Shown: in pieces, positions 42,822-51,178 of the stretch | Layout: the number at the start of each line of letters is the position of its first letter | Position numbering within the stretch: the first letter of the stretch is position 1 | Translations under genes and position numbers: made by a program | Notes under the pieces: generated by a model | What the model was told of the DNA's origin: nothing | The model's input: the letters and a program-made list of their open reading frames with translations, nothing else | Databases searched by the model: none | Assembly (NCBI GenBank): GCA_049889695.1 | Contig: JBMHCX010000013.1 | Span: forward strand, 62,001-126,000 | Source of the DNA: WTJH01 sp049889695 | GTDB lineage: Bacteria > Bacteroidota > Bacteroidia > Flavobacteriales > Flavobacteriaceae | DNA: 64,000 nucleotides | Direction: 5' to 3'

Positions 42822-44267
42822 TTAACCCACCGATCCTTCGAGGGAAATTTCTAATAATTTTTGAGCCTCCACAGCAAATTCCATAGGAAGCTTATTCAGG
42901 ACTTCTTTACTAAAACCATTCACAATAAGTGCGATGGCTTTTTCAGTATCTATTCCTCTCTGATTGCAATAAAAGATTTGATCTTCCCCAATTTTGCTGG
43001 TCGTGGCTTCGTGTTCTATCTGAGCTGAATTGTTTTTCGCTTCGATGTAGGGAAAGGTATGTGCCCCACATGCATTGCCCATCAGTAGGGAGTCGCACTG
43101 AGAAAAATTACGCGCATTTTTTGCTCTGCTCCCGACTTGCACTAGACCTCTATAGCTGTTTTGTGACTTCCCAGCTGAAATTCCTTTAGAAATAATCGTG
43201 CTTCGCGTGTTATTCCCCAAGTGAATCATTTTGGTTCCAGTATCGGCTTGCTGGTGATTGTTAGTGACTGCAATCGAGTAAAACTCACCAATTGAATGAT
43301 CGCCCTTGAGTACACAGGAAGGATATTTCCACGTAACAGCAGAACCCGTTTCTACTTGGGTCCATGAAATTTTAGAGCGGGTGTGGCACAAGCCTCTTTT
43401 GGTGACAAAGTTAAATACGCCTCCTTTTCCCTCTTTGTCACCGGGATACCAGTTTTGTACAGTAGAGTATTTTATCTCAGCGTCGTCCATAGCAATGAGC
43501 TCAACCACAGCGGCGTGCAATTGATTTTCGTCTCGAGAAGGAGCAGTACAGCCCTCTAAATAGCTTACATAACTGCTCTCATCGGCCACTACTAAGGTTC
43601 GCTCGAACTGTCCAGTACCCGCCTGATTGATTCGGAAGTAAGTGGAAAGTTCCATTGGACAGCGAACCCCCTTAGGGATATAACAAAAAGAGCCGTCTGA
43701 GAAAACAGCTGAATTTAAGGCTGCAAAATAATTGTCTTTGGTCGGCACTACGGTTCCTAGGTGCTTACGCACCAAGTCCGGATGCTCTTGAATAGCCTCG
43801 GATATAGAACAAAATATAATCCCTTTTTCCGCGAGCGTTTCTTTAAAGGTAGTGGCAACAGAAACAGAGTCCATGACGATGTCTACAGCCACTCCAGCAA
43901 GCTTCTTTTGCTCTTCAATAGATATCCCGAGTTTATTAAAGGTTTCCAATAATTCAGGGTCTACCTCGTCTAGACTTTTGTATTGATCTTTCTTTTTGGG
44001 AGCCGAGTAATATGAGATGGCCTGATAATCGGGTTTTTCATAGGTAACATTGGGCCAGTCGGGTTCTTCCATTTGTTGCCATACCCGAAAGGCTTCTAGG
44101 CGCCAGTCGGTCATCCATTGAGGTTCACTTTTTTTCTGTGAAATACGACGAACAATGTCCTCGTTTAGGCCAACAGGAAAAGTTTCAGACTCGATGTCGG
44201 TATAAAACCCGTATTCGTACTCTTTTGTTTCGAGTTCTTTTTTTAATTCTTCTTCAGTATAACTCAT
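42822..44267 (-). CDS. sufB: SufB scaffold protein
   Basis: This is a protein of about 481 residues, the main Fe-S scaffold of the SUF system. Landmarks are EPQWMTDWRLEAFRVWQQME near the N-terminus, FKETLAEKGIIFCSISEAI, RCPMELSTYFRINQAGTGQF, YLEGCTAPSRDENQLHAAVV, CVLKGDHSIGEFYSIAVTNN and QIEHEATTSKIGEDQIFYCN. The GCTAPS cysteine and the terminal histidine/glutamate region are conserved. Two in-frame ATGs (44267 and 44273) are six bases apart and cannot be separated by sequence alone. Confidence 0.97.
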   Translation of the reverse strand: MSYTEEELKKELETKEYEYGFYTDIESETFPVGLNEDIVRRISQKKSEPQWMTDWRLEAFRVWQQMEEPDWPNVTYEKPDYQAISYYSAPKKKDQYKSLDEVDPELLETFNKLGISIEEQKKLAGVAVDIVMDSVSVATTFKETLAEKGIIFCSISEAIQEHPDLVRKHLGTVVPTKDNYFAALNSAVFSDGSFCYIPKGVRCPMELSTYFRINQAGTGQFERTLVVADESSYVSYLEGCTAPSRDENQLHAAVVELIAMDDAEIKYSTVQNWYPGDKEGKGGVFNFVTKRGLCHTRSKISWTQVETGSAVTWKYPSCVLKGDHSIGEFYSIAVTNNHQQADTGTKMIHLGNNTRSTIISKGISAGKSQNSYRGLVQVGSRAKNARNFSQCDSLLMGNACGAHTFPYIEAKNNSAQIEHEATTSKIGEDQIFYCNQRGIDTEKAIALIVNGFSKEVLNKLPMEFAVEAQKLLEISLEGSVG

Positions 44268-44280
44268 CTTCATCTACAGT

Positions 44281-44610
44281 TTAGAGCGAAAAACTTTCTC
44301 CACACCCACAGGTACGCTGTGCATTGGGGTTGTGGAAGACAAATCCTTTTCCGTTTAATCCTCCGGAAAATTCTAGTGTGGTCCCAGCTAAATAGAGTAA
44401 GCTTTTTTTGTCGACGACAATCCGCACGCGGTTGTCTTCGAAAACACGATCTGCATCCGAAGTATTACGATCGAAATTCAACTCATAGGAAAGTCCTGAA
44501 CAACCACCACTTTTTACCCCAACTCGGATAAAATCGGTTGTGGGGTCGAATCCGTCCTCCCGCATAAGTTCTTCTGCTTTAGAACGAGCAGAATCAGCAA
44601 CTTTTATCAT
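44281..44610 (-). CDS. sufA: SufA/IscA-type Fe-S carrier
   Basis: This is a 109-residue HesB-family A-type carrier, the first gene of the suf operon. The three conserved cysteines are in SGGCSGLSYEL and, at the end, RTCGCGESF (CxC pair plus preceding residues). The strands VRIVVDKKSLLYLAGTTLEF and GFVFHNPNA are typical. It receives clusters from the scaffold and delivers them to target proteins. It lies seven bases or more upstream of sufB and is preceded by a TAnnTTTG promoter element. Confidence 0.95.
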   Translation of the reverse strand: MIKVADSARSKAEELMREDGFDPTTDFIRVGVKSGGCSGLSYELNFDRNTSDADRVFEDNRVRIVVDKKSLLYLAGTTLEFSGGLNGKGFVFHNPNAQRTCGCGESFSL

Positions 44611-44639
44611 GTCAAAAACCTTTAAGGGTATTCGAACTA

Positions 44640-44647
44640 CAAATATA
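44640..44647 (-). promoter_or_regulatory. Candidate -7 element of the suf operon promoter
   Basis: On the minus strand this is TATATTTG, a full match to TAnnTTTG, 30 bases before the sufA start. It suggests a leader of roughly 20 to 25 bases. A TTG -33 box is not clear. I see no IscR-type operator. Confidence 0.5.
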
Positions 44648-44697
44648 CAACGAATCCCATGGATAACCCACAGATTCTCTTGCTTTTCCCTATGCTA

Positions 44698-45765
44698 CTA
44701 TTGGTTTCTCTGATCGGGTCGGTGCTCAGGATTTTGAATAAAATCCGGATCGTCGAGGGTTCGAAGAAAAGCGATTAAGTCTTGCTTCTCTTGGGGGCTT
44801 AGTTGGACTCCACCTGCAGCAACACTCTTCATGAGCGGATCTATGGTAGCTGAATATTGCAACCCCTCGGAATAATGGTCAACGACCTGCATCAAAGTTT
44901 GGAAACGACCATCGTGCATATAGGGGGCCGTGAAAGATAAATTACGGAGGGAGGGTGTGCGGAATTTTCCTTCATCGCTAGGATCGCCACTGACGGCTCC
45001 CAAGCCTAGGTCAGTGAAGCTTGAATCTAGACCATTGTTGTGAAAATCATTGTCGGTCCATAAAGGATTGTTGGGGCTTCCATGACAGTGAAAACAGTCT
45101 CCCTTGGTTTCATCCATAAATACATTTAATCCGTTTTCTTCCTGAGGCGTTAAAGTCACTTCGTCTCTGAGATAACGGTCGAATTTTGCATTTCCAGAAA
45201 TCAGTGTACGTTCGAATTGAGCAATGGCTTTCACCACCGCTAACGAATCGATCTGGGCACTTCCGAAAGCAGCATTGAAAAGGGCAGGGTATTCCGGATG
45301 ATTGGTCAATCGCTGGAGAACAACCGCCCAATCGGCGTTCATTTCTATAGGGTTCGTAATTGGTTCTAATGCTTGCTCTTCAAGGCCAAACTCTTTCCCA
45401 TCCCATGCAAAACGATTGTTGAAATTCCAAGCCAAGTTAAACAAGGGCATTGCATTGCGTTCGCCCGGAATACCTGGAACTCCGAGACTAGTCGGTCGAG
45501 GCTCTGCAAAAGCTCTTTGGGGCATATGGCAGTGGGCGCACGAGATGGATCTATTGCCAGATAAAATCGGATCAAAAAAAAGACGCTTCCCCAAAGCAAT
45601 TCCTGGAGTGGTCAAAGGGTTTTCAGTTGGGATTAGCGGGGAGATTAAATATTCCTCGAATACCGTCGGAATAGGCAAACGATATTCGGAAATTTCTGGC
45701 TCATCGGAACTACAGCCTGTGAGTGCCGCAAGGAGGACTACGATATATAGACCTCGAAATTTCAT
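44698..45765 (-). CDS. Di-heme cytochrome c peroxidase family lipoprotein (MbnH-like candidate)
   Basis: This is a 355-residue di-heme enzyme of the CcpA/MauG/MbnH superfamily. A lipoprotein signal ends at LTGC (Cys18). The two heme motifs are CAHCH (76-80) and CFHCH (224-228), and FTAPYMHDGRF near the end contains the likely distal ligand region. Family members reduce hydrogen peroxide or oxidise partner proteins. Its start overlaps the stop of an MbnP-family gene, which supports a partner-protein oxidation role like MbnH rather than peroxide defence. That is inference, and the generic peroxidase reading remains possible. Confidence 0.9.
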   Translation of the reverse strand: MKFRGLYIVVLLAALTGCSSDEPEISEYRLPIPTVFEEYLISPLIPTENPLTTPGIALGKRLFFDPILSGNRSISCAHCHMPQRAFAEPRPTSLGVPGIPGERNAMPLFNLAWNFNNRFAWDGKEFGLEEQALEPITNPIEMNADWAVVLQRLTNHPEYPALFNAAFGSAQIDSLAVVKAIAQFERTLISGNAKFDRYLRDEVTLTPQEENGLNVFMDETKGDCFHCHGSPNNPLWTDNDFHNNGLDSSFTDLGLGAVSGDPSDEGKFRTPSLRNLSFTAPYMHDGRFQTLMQVVDHYSEGLQYSATIDPLMKSVAAGGVQLSPQEKQDLIAFLRTLDDPDFIQNPEHRPDQRNQ

Positions 45766-46526
45766 AGGGATGGATATTGGAAAACATTGCTGCCGTTTTC
45801 TTTCATTTTTAACTGCGCATTAAAATTGGGCATAAGCATAGTATTCCATTGGTTTAAGTCCCAAAGGTAAGGATTTTGAAACCATTCGTTTAACTGCATA
45901 TCCACTTGTAAGGTAGCATCTTCAGAAACTTCAAACTCCCCCAAACTCACTCGAAAAGCTGTTTCTTGTAAAATTAAATTGTCGGGGTCGGTCCGATCGG
46001 CCGCTCGGATCATATGATAGTTAAAGGGCTGGGGTTGGTCATTGACCGAACGAAATTCTCCTTCCAATTGTAAGTAATGGTAGCCGCCTCCCAACATCAT
46101 TGGCACATTCCAATTCGCGGTATTCAGCGTAGGATATTCTCCATCTAGATTATCGGCATCCATAAAACCAAACGTAAAATTCAAGGCTGAATAGGTTCCC
46201 ATCGGAAGGTCATTTCCTAAGGAGATTTGCAAAGTCTCTGGCTGGGAGATATCCACCAAAAAATAAGGGTTTTCCACCGCGTATTCTTCCCCATTAGAAT
46301 GGACCAACACAATTCTCGAAATAAGATATCGCAAACGAGAGATGGTTATATACTCTCCATGGGCTGTTTGGAATTCTGTCGTTTCTAAATCGGCATGACT
46401 CACATTTTGTTGATCCCAACTGTGCTGCCATTGTAACTGTATTGTCGTTGTTTCCTCAGTAGTATTTGAACAGCTATACAACAGAACAGATAAAAGCCAA
46501 AAAAGATGAAAAGCGTTTTTTTTCAT
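45762..46526 (-). CDS. MbnP-family lipoprotein
   Basis: This is a 254-residue lipoprotein (lipobox LLYSC, Cys19) of the MbnP family. The N-terminal strand IQLQWQHSWDQQ, the family-typical YITISRLRYLISRIVLVH, then MGTYSALNFTFGFMDADN, and the diagnostic WNVPMMLGGGYHYLQLEGEF with Trp139, Met143, Met144 and His150. In studied systems MbnP gains a high-affinity copper site when its partner di-heme enzyme MbnH oxidises a tryptophan to kynurenine. The neighbouring di-heme enzyme gene overlaps by four bases. A copper-binding role is therefore a good hypothesis. Confidence 0.87.
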   Translation of the reverse strand: MKKNAFHLFWLLSVLLYSCSNTTEETTTIQLQWQHSWDQQNVSHADLETTEFQTAHGEYITISRLRYLISRIVLVHSNGEEYAVENPYFLVDISQPETLQISLGNDLPMGTYSALNFTFGFMDADNLDGEYPTLNTANWNVPMMLGGGYHYLQLEGEFRSVNDQPQPFNYHMIRAADRTDPDNLILQETAFRVSLGEFEVSEDATLQVDMQLNEWFQNPYLWDLNQWNTMLMPNFNAQLKMKENGSNVFQYPSL

Positions 46527-47833
46527 GGAACTAAATGAGTTACAAAAATATCGTTAAATCCTTGGGTAGAGGAAATATCACCATCCACACTTGCTGTAGC
46601 ACCAACAATCATAAATCCCTGTTCAGGGTGAAGAGCAAGTCGATAGGCACGATCAAAATTACTTCCTCCCCAAGTTTTTTGCCAACGAACATTTCCTTGA
46701 GCGTCAATGGCCAATGCAAACGCATCGTTATTCCCTTTATTTTCAGAAAAATCTCCAATGCTGGACCGCGAACTTCCGACCACAACTAAATCTCCTTCTG
46801 GAGAAATTTTTGCATCATAAGCAGATTCAAAATCAGGCCCCCCAAAGGTTTTCTCCCATTGAATTTGCAATGCCGTATTAATCTTTACAACCCAAATATC
46901 CGCACCTCCTAGCGCATGGGCAATATCGCCATCTGAACTGCGTGTATCGCCAACCACATAAAATCCTCCGTCGGGAATAGCCACCAAACTTCTGATATTT
47001 TCAATCTGAGTCCCTCCAAAATTTGCTTGTTGAAGCAGATTTCCTTCAGGGCCGAGCAAGGTTAACCATCCGTCATAGCTTCCTTGGTTGTTTAGCACAT
47101 CAAAATCTTCTGAATCGGAGGTTCCCAACACTAGTAATTGTCCGTTCGAAGCTGCTTGTACAGCGTAAGCGGTATCTGTATTTGTCCCCCCAAAGTAATT
47201 GCTCCAGAGGAGTTCGCCATTCGCGTTGATTCGAAGCACCCAATAATCGCCTCCGGCGTGTTTTTGAGTACTCTTGCTATCGACAGTATTGCCTTGGCCT
47301 TGGGAGGCAGTTACGTCTATAATTCCAACAACAATGATATCTCCGTTGGGCAGTTTTAGAGCATCGTAGGCGGTTTCAACTCCGGCAAATCCGTAGGTAT
47401 GTTGCCAAATAGTTGTCCCATCTGACGCTAGCTTTTGTAGCCAAAAATCCTGTAATCCGGCCGAGGGAGGACTACTTGTGCTACCCGCCAAAAGCAAATG
47501 ATTGTCTGCCAAAGATAAAATGCGGGACGGACGGTCGTTTAAATTCCCTCCTAACAATCGCTGAAAAAGAAGTTGATGGCTGGCTGAAAATTTTAATAGC
47601 CAATAATCGTAGTCATTCCCTGAACGATTTATATCTTCCACAGCAGTGCTTTGGGTCTCTGCCAGAACCCAATAGCCCCCATCTGGATCAATCAGAAGAT
47701 CTACTGCTTGTTCGTTGCGCTCGCCCCCAAAAGTTTGCAGATAAGCTATTTCTGCCGTTCCTACTATTCTACCCTCTTCCCGATCACAAGCGAAGAGAAA
47801 ACCGATAGTGATGAAAAAGAGAAAGCGAACCAT
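46523..47833 (-). CDS. Beta-propeller-like repeat lipoprotein
   Basis: This is a 436-residue protein with a lipoprotein signal ending at LFAC (Cys16). It then has seven or more repeats of about 50 residues built on the theme GGxxxDxAYxxxxxxxGxxxVxGxT (for example FGGTNTDTAYAVQAASNGQL, FGGPDFESAYDAKISPEGDL, WGGSNFDRAYRLALHPEQGF). This is the pattern of SBBP/delta-60-type propeller repeats. The ligand is unknown. It sits nine bases after the choice-of-anchor B gene and overlaps the MbnP gene by four bases, so it is part of the same operon. Confidence 0.85.
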   Translation of the reverse strand: MVRFLFFITIGFLFACDREEGRIVGTAEIAYLQTFGGERNEQAVDLLIDPDGGYWVLAETQSTAVEDINRSGNDYDYWLLKFSASHQLLFQRLLGGNLNDRPSRILSLADNHLLLAGSTSSPPSAGLQDFWLQKLASDGTTIWQHTYGFAGVETAYDALKLPNGDIIVVGIIDVTASQGQGNTVDSKSTQKHAGGDYWVLRINANGELLWSNYFGGTNTDTAYAVQAASNGQLLVLGTSDSEDFDVLNNQGSYDGWLTLLGPEGNLLQQANFGGTQIENIRSLVAIPDGGFYVVGDTRSSDGDIAHALGGADIWVVKINTALQIQWEKTFGGPDFESAYDAKISPEGDLVVVGSSRSSIGDFSENKGNNDAFALAIDAQGNVRWQKTWGGSNFDRAYRLALHPEQGFMIVGATASVDGDISSTQGFNDIFVTHLVP

Positions 47834-47842
47834 AACAGCTAG

Positions 47843-49123
47843 CTATTCAGAAGCTCGAACCAAAAATAGACCGTTATTGGAGTCGTTGATGGCAATTACG
47901 CCACTTTCAAAAAATGGATATACATTCCACACCCCATCGAAGCTTGCGTTATTGTGCGCCGGATAGGTATCGAAAAAGCGAATTTCGTTCATGTTCCCAT
48001 TGGCGATATCTGATATATCTATTTCCCGCATCCCTGCCGTATAATTGGCTAAAAAGAAACTGTCGTCTTTGATATAGCCGTTATGATCGATAGCACGTGT
48101 AGCGCCTTCATATATATGGTGAAGGGTTGGACTGTCTAAATCACTGAGATCAAAAACAAAAGTCCGTGTGTTATTTCCGAAATTATTTTCATCTAATTCA
48201 TCTCCAAGATAAGCATACTGATGCTCTTCGTCCATCCAGACCTGGTGGGTATATCCATGGTTATTATACTCTATTTCGGAAATTAAGGCCGGGTTAGATT
48301 TATCGGTAACGTCCACTACAACCAATCGGTTATTATTTCTGTTTCCTTCACTATTGCTTCCTAAATATATTTCTTTGCCTTGGTGGTCTGGATCAGGACC
48401 TTGATAGCTGAAAACATGGGCGTCGTGCGTATAGCCGGCTGCTTCGAAGCCTCCAACATCTGAAGGATTATCGGGGTCGTTAATATTGATGAATTTAGGA
48501 CCTCCTGCATAATCGTCTGAACCGACAACATAGGCATATCCGCTTGTAGTGTTTATGGCAATATTGTGTGCTCCACCAAAACTGGTCAGTAAAGCATCGT
48601 GTTGAAAAGACGTAAAGTTTTCGACATTTCTGAGTCGAGTTAAATCAAATACCTGCATTCCATGCCCATCGATCTCGCTGACGATAAACGCATGATTGTT
48701 AAAGACTTTTATGTCTCGCCATATATCGCCATTCCCAGACCGAGAGGACGCTAATTTTCCGATATAGATAGGTGCAGTTGGTTCGGAGATATCTATAAAA
48801 CCTACTCCATCCGTTAACCCATTCAGGACATATTCTTTCCCCGTTTGCGGATCTGTCCAGCCCCAATTATCATTCGCAGCCTGACTCCCAAATACTTCTA
48901 GAGATATATGGGCCAAAAGATCAAACCCATTACAAGGATAGCTTCCCGCCATTCCATTTTGGCAGGGTGCTCCTGTATTTTCAACCACTACCAAAGGGGG
49001 TAAATTAGGGGTTGGATCTGTAGTTGAAGGAGGTTGTACGTCGGGCATCGGATCTGAAGAGTCATCGGAATTACAACTCCAGAGCAATACAGCCAACAAC
49101 AAGATAGACGTTTTGAGACGCAT
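47843..49123 (-). CDS. Choice-of-anchor B family (LVIVD-repeat) lipoprotein
   Basis: This is a protein of about 426 residues with a lipoprotein signal (LLLAVLLWSC, Cys17), a Pro/Asp-rich linker and then LVIVD-type propeller repeats: GVGFIDISEPTAPIYIGKL, GMQVFDLTRLRNVENFTS and RLVVVDVTDKSNPALISEIE. The choice-of-anchor B core is GWTDPQTGKEYVLNGLTDG and SDDYAGGPKFININDPDNPS. The family is extracytoplasmic and of unknown function. I chose the start at 49123, where the signal begins. It is the first gene of the four-gene operon with the propeller, MbnP and di-heme peroxidase genes. Confidence 0.88.
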   Translation of the reverse strand: MRLKTSILLLAVLLWSCNSDDSSDPMPDVQPPSTTDPTPNLPPLVVVENTGAPCQNGMAGSYPCNGFDLLAHISLEVFGSQAANDNWGWTDPQTGKEYVLNGLTDGVGFIDISEPTAPIYIGKLASSRSGNGDIWRDIKVFNNHAFIVSEIDGHGMQVFDLTRLRNVENFTSFQHDALLTSFGGAHNIAINTTSGYAYVVGSDDYAGGPKFININDPDNPSDVGGFEAAGYTHDAHVFSYQGPDPDHQGKEIYLGSNSEGNRNNNRLVVVDVTDKSNPALISEIEYNNHGYTHQVWMDEEHQYAYLGDELDENNFGNNTRTFVFDLSDLDSPTLHHIYEGATRAIDHNGYIKDDSFFLANYTAGMREIDISDIANGNMNEIRFFDTYPAHNNASFDGVWNVYPFFESGVIAINDSNNGLFLVRASE

Positions 49124-49219
49124 AAATGTTAATTTAATGTTCAAATATACAATGAATAAGCCCTAGACCCTGTTTAATTTGGAGAGAAAAAATTTAACGC
49201 CAATTGGCTAAAGGATGTG

Positions 49220-49227
49220 TATTTTTG
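49220..49227 (+). promoter_or_regulatory. Candidate -7 promoter element of thiL
   Basis: The bases TATTTTTG match TAnnTTTG fully and lie five bases before the thiL ATG at 49232. The start would then be nearly leaderless. The spacing is tight, so this is tentative. Confidence 0.35.
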
Positions 49228-49231
49228 TCAC

Positions 49232-50278
49232 ATGTTTGAAGATAAAAATCCCAGCCACACCCCACTTGAAAAACTAGGAGAGTTTGGACTTATAGAATAC
49301 TTAACGAAAAGCTTTCATCCTAAAAATGAGAGTACTGTTTTAGGCATAGGAGACGATGCTGCTGTTATCGACCATAATCAAGGAAAAAGCTTGCTAAGTA
49401 CAGATCTGCTTTTAGAAGGCATTCATTTCGATCTGTCCTATGTGCCCTTAAAACATTTGGGGTATAAGAGTGTGGTCGTTAACCTTTCAGACATCTATGC
49501 CATGGGGGGGCAACCTACTCAGATAACTGTGTCTGTAGGAGTTTCCAATCGGTTTCCGGTGGAAGCTTTAGCAGAACTCTACAAGGGTATACATTTGGCC
49601 TGCCAAAATTACCAAGTAGACCTGATAGGTGGCGATACGAGTAGCAGCAAGCAAGGACTCATCATTTCTGTGACGGCAGTTGGTTATTGCGCAACCCCGC
49701 ATCCCGTTCAAAGGTCAGGAGCGAAGTCTGGGGATCTACTTTTGGTAAGTGGGGACCTTGGCGCCGCCTATATGGGACTTCAAGTATTGGAACGGGAAAA
49801 GGCTGTCTTTGAAGTGAATCCGCAAAATCAGCCAGATCTATCGGACTATGCTTATTGTGTAGGGCGACAACTAAAGCCTGAAGCGCGAAAAGATGTCTTG
49901 GAGCTTTTGAAAGAACTAGAGATTCAACCCACCGCTATGATCGATATTAGTGATGGATTGTCGTCTGAAGTACTACATCTGTGTAAATCCTCTAACTTAG
50001 GATGTGCCCTATACGAAGATAAAATCCCAATGGACCCAGAAATGCTAAAGCTGTGTGACGAATTTAAACTTCCCAATACGACAGCCGCGCTAGAAGGCGG
50101 AGAGGACTATGAGTTACTACTCTCGATTTCTCCAAAAGATTACGCCAAGCTTAAGGATCATCCTTTCCTCAGCCCCATTGGACATTTTAAACCTAAAGAA
50201 GAAGGAGTGCACCTCATTACCGGCTTAGGACAACAAATAGAACTAACTGCTCAGGGGTGGAAAAATTTTAAGGACTAA
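49232..50278 (+). CDS. thiL: Thiamine-phosphate kinase
   Basis: This is a protein of about 348 residues that phosphorylates thiamine monophosphate to thiamine diphosphate in the cytoplasm. The AIRS/ThiL-type signature is present: VLGIGDDAAVIDHNQGKSLL, LSTDLLLEGIHFDLSYVPLK, VVVNLSDIYAMGGQPTQITV, DLIGGDTSSSKQGLIISVTA and AALEGGEDYELLLSISP. The ATG at 49232 is preferred to the upstream in-frame codon at 49217 because it directly precedes the conserved region. Its stop shares four bases (CTAA) with the stop of the convergent ZIP gene. Confidence 0.95.
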   Translation: MFEDKNPSHTPLEKLGEFGLIEYLTKSFHPKNESTVLGIGDDAAVIDHNQGKSLLSTDLLLEGIHFDLSYVPLKHLGYKSVVVNLSDIYAMGGQPTQITVSVGVSNRFPVEALAELYKGIHLACQNYQVDLIGGDTSSSKQGLIISVTAVGYCATPHPVQRSGAKSGDLLLVSGDLGAAYMGLQVLEREKAVFEVNPQNQPDLSDYAYCVGRQLKPEARKDVLELLKELEIQPTAMIDISDGLSSEVLHLCKSSNLGCALYEDKIPMDPEMLKLCDEFKLPNTTAALEGGEDYELLLSISPKDYAKLKDHPFLSPIGHFKPKEEGVHLITGLGQQIELTAQGWKNFKD

Positions 50279-51090
50279 CCCAGAGCCACGTCCAGTGTCA
50301 TCATTACCATAAACCCTCCTATAAAACCCAGGGTTGCAATATCGGTATATCGGTCGAGTTGGGTTTCAGGTATCACCTCTTCGACCACTACAAATATCAT
50401 AGCTCCCGCAGCAAAGGCTAGAGCATATGGAAGGATAGGGGTGAAAAAAGTCACTGCTAAGGCTCCTAAAACGGCTGCTACTGGTTCTACAGCAGCGGAC
50501 AACTGACCATACCAAAAGCTTTTAAAGCGGCTAACGCCCTGGCGACGTAGGGGCATAGAAACAGCTATCCCCTCTGGAAAATTTTGAATTCCGATGCCAA
50601 TTGCCAAGATCACTGCTCCTGCGATGGAGGCCTCCGGTAAGCCTGCAGCTACACCCCCAAAAAGAACACCTACGGCCAGACCCTCAGGAATATTGTGAAG
50701 TGTGATAGCCAAAACCAAAAGTGTGGTTCTTCGCCAAGGCGTTTTAATGCCTTCACTTTCTTTAAAGTTGATGTGAATATGCGGCAGTACTTTATCTAAT
50801 CCAAAAATGAAGAGTGCTCCCAAACCAAAGCCGATCACGGAGGGTAATACTTTTAGGAACCCTTCCCCTGCACTCATCTCTATGGCAGGAGCAAGCAAAC
50901 TCCAAAAACTAGCGGCCACCATTACGCCTCCCGTAAAACCTAACATTCCGTCTAAGACTGCTCGGTTCATCTGTTTAAAAAAGAAAACAAAGGAAGCCCC
51001 AAAAGCAGTAAGACCCCAAGTGAATAAAGTCGCATATAGGGCCCCTAGAACGGGATCTGTATTTTCAAAAAAAGCAATTAAAGTCTCCAT
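50275..51090 (-). CDS. ZIP family metal transporter
   Basis: This is an inner-membrane protein of about 271 residues with eight helices. The metal-coordinating motif LAITLHNIPEGLAVGVLFGG is in helix 4 and GIGIQNFPEGIAVSMPLRRQ in helix 5, both hallmarks of the ZIP family (ZupT/GufA branch). It probably imports zinc or a related divalent metal. I chose the start at 51090 because the first membrane segment begins soon after. The open frame extends 21 codons upstream without conserved content. The histidine in HIHINFKESEG lies in the variable loop. Confidence 0.92.
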   Translation of the reverse strand: METLIAFFENTDPVLGALYATLFTWGLTAFGASFVFFFKQMNRAVLDGMLGFTGGVMVAASFWSLLAPAIEMSAGEGFLKVLPSVIGFGLGALFIFGLDKVLPHIHINFKESEGIKTPWRRTTLLVLAITLHNIPEGLAVGVLFGGVAAGLPEASIAGAVILAIGIGIQNFPEGIAVSMPLRRQGVSRFKSFWYGQLSAAVEPVAAVLGALAVTFFTPILPYALAFAAGAMIFVVVEEVIPETQLDRYTDIATLGFIGGFMVMMTLDVALG

Positions 51091-51170
51091 AACGGCTACA
51101 AAAATATTTCTACAAAAATACGATAATTCAAGGGAAGCTTGGTGAGGATTCACTATTGAAGGGATTTATG

Positions 51171-51178
51171 TACTTTTG
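51171..51178 (+). promoter_or_regulatory. TAnnTTTG-like element overlapping the proposed crtY start
   Basis: TACTTTTG matches TAnnTTTG but overlaps the TTG start at 51176. If it is a real -7 element, transcription would begin downstream of that codon and the start must lie further in. If the TTG start is right, this match is coincidental. The conflict is recorded rather than resolved. Confidence 0.3.
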
